A stretch of DNA of 64,000 nt from Branchipolynoe longqiensis (Eukaryota; Annelida; Polychaeta; Phyllodocida; Polynoidae), in contig CM059203.1 of NCBI GenBank assembly GCA_030323885.1, forward strand, positions 1,426,001-1,490,000, written 5' to 3'. Made by a program: the position numbers and the translations under genes. This document shows positions 63,710 through 64,000 of this stretch, in pieces. Numbering within the stretch: the stretch's first letter is position 1; the number at the start of each line of letters is the position of its first letter. Below the pieces are notes generated by a model. It saw only the letters and a list, made by a program, of their open reading frames with translations. It made no database searches and was not told the DNA's origin.

Positions 63710-64000
63710 CCAGCTCCAGTGACTTTTCTACCCATTCTTTTGTATTTTTCTACATTGTCAAAAGCTAGTATTCTGAGGTGTGTTTCTCTTCTAGTTTCGA
63801 GCATGCAAATATTAGCCTGCTTCTGCATGTATAATGTAGGGTGTCTGTTTTCTAGGCCCAGGCATAGCTTCAAAGCTCTATTTTGTTGTCTTTGCAATTT
63901 CATTTGTGCTTGTTTGTTCCCACCCATGTAAATCCCATAGTCAAAGTATGGTAATATCATTGATTTGTAAATCTGGATAGCCATGTTCTTCTTCATGCAT
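63710..64000 (-). pseudogene. Non-LTR retrotransposon RT, C-terminal part, runs off the window
   Basis: The minus-strand frame QIYKSMILPYFDYGIYMGG then LQRQQNRALKLCLG then LETRRETHLRILAFDNV is the post-palm region of LINE ORF2 (YKSMILPYFDYG ... LQ..QNRALR pattern). It continues beyond the right edge and ends in the CA-rich block. Whether the missing part is intact is unknown. Confidence 0.75.

Noticed and set aside
62842..63768. Cys/Val-rich minus ORFs and His/Thr-rich plus ORFs up to 273 codons
   Set aside because: Pure CA/TG low-complexity sequence; open in several frames at once.
1..64000. CRISPR array or bacterial-type operons
   Set aside because: The tandem repeats lack a constant-repeat/unique-spacer layout, and all genes are intron-containing eukaryotic genes.

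Overview
This is eukaryotic nuclear DNA from an invertebrate metazoan. The evidence is genes split by many GT-AG introns, a mitochondrial presequence-protease gene, multi-CUB secreted proteins, Pol III serine tRNA clusters, tRNA-headed SINEs, DIRS/Ngaro-type tyrosine-recombinase retrotransposons and several MITE families. The phylum cannot be fixed from the sequence; a marine deuterostome or lophotrochozoan fits the repeat content best. There are two assembly gaps (24670-25168 and 53936-54431).

Layout. (1) 1-17222, plus strand: the 3' half of PITRM1 (M16C presequence protease). Twelve coding exons can be joined in frame with good splice sites to a stop at 17222 and an AATAAA at 17298. Its introns are full of minisatellites, SINEs, MITEs and one solo LTR, and hold a tRNA-Leu(AAG). 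At the left edge the first visible PITRM1 exon is present as a tandem array of intact and decaying copies. (2) 17.3-25 kb: repeats, a first serine-tRNA cluster (UGA, AGA, CGA; 20.66-22.38 kb) and three adjacent CpG-dense inverted-terminal-repeat elements running into gap 1. (3) 25.2-26.9 kb, minus strand: an almost intact retrotransposon gag-like ORF with one in-frame stop. (4) 31.3-35.7 kb, minus strand: a two-exon gene with a TATA box and signal peptide for a small secreted protein rich in His, Trp, Tyr, Pro and Thr, with three perfect ten-residue repeats. Its intron carries a broken tyrosine-recombinase fragment and nested MITEs. (5) 39.4-53.9 kb: damaged tRNA-Ser copies, then a tandem array of about six 2.23-kb units. 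Each unit carries tRNA-Ser(CGA) minus, tRNA-Ser(UGA) minus and tRNA-Ser(AGA) plus, with one copy each of two MITEs. Gap 2 interrupts the array. (6) 55.5-62.7 kb, minus strand: five exons of a multi-CUB-domain gene. Its largest visible intron contains a Ngaro/DIRS-like element with classic split direct repeats (A1 - RT/RNase H/YR - B1 A2 B2). (7) 62.9-64.0 kb: a long CA-rich low-complexity block and a LINE reverse-transcriptase fragment.

The protein-coding genes look functionally unrelated: a mitochondrial matrix peptidase, a secreted His/Trp-rich protein and a secreted or surface CUB protein. The most informative biology is structural: a duplicated exon array in PITRM1, a tRNA-Ser region amplified after two MITE insertions (empty sites survive in the same window), and mobile-element insertions that can be dated relative to each other by nesting.
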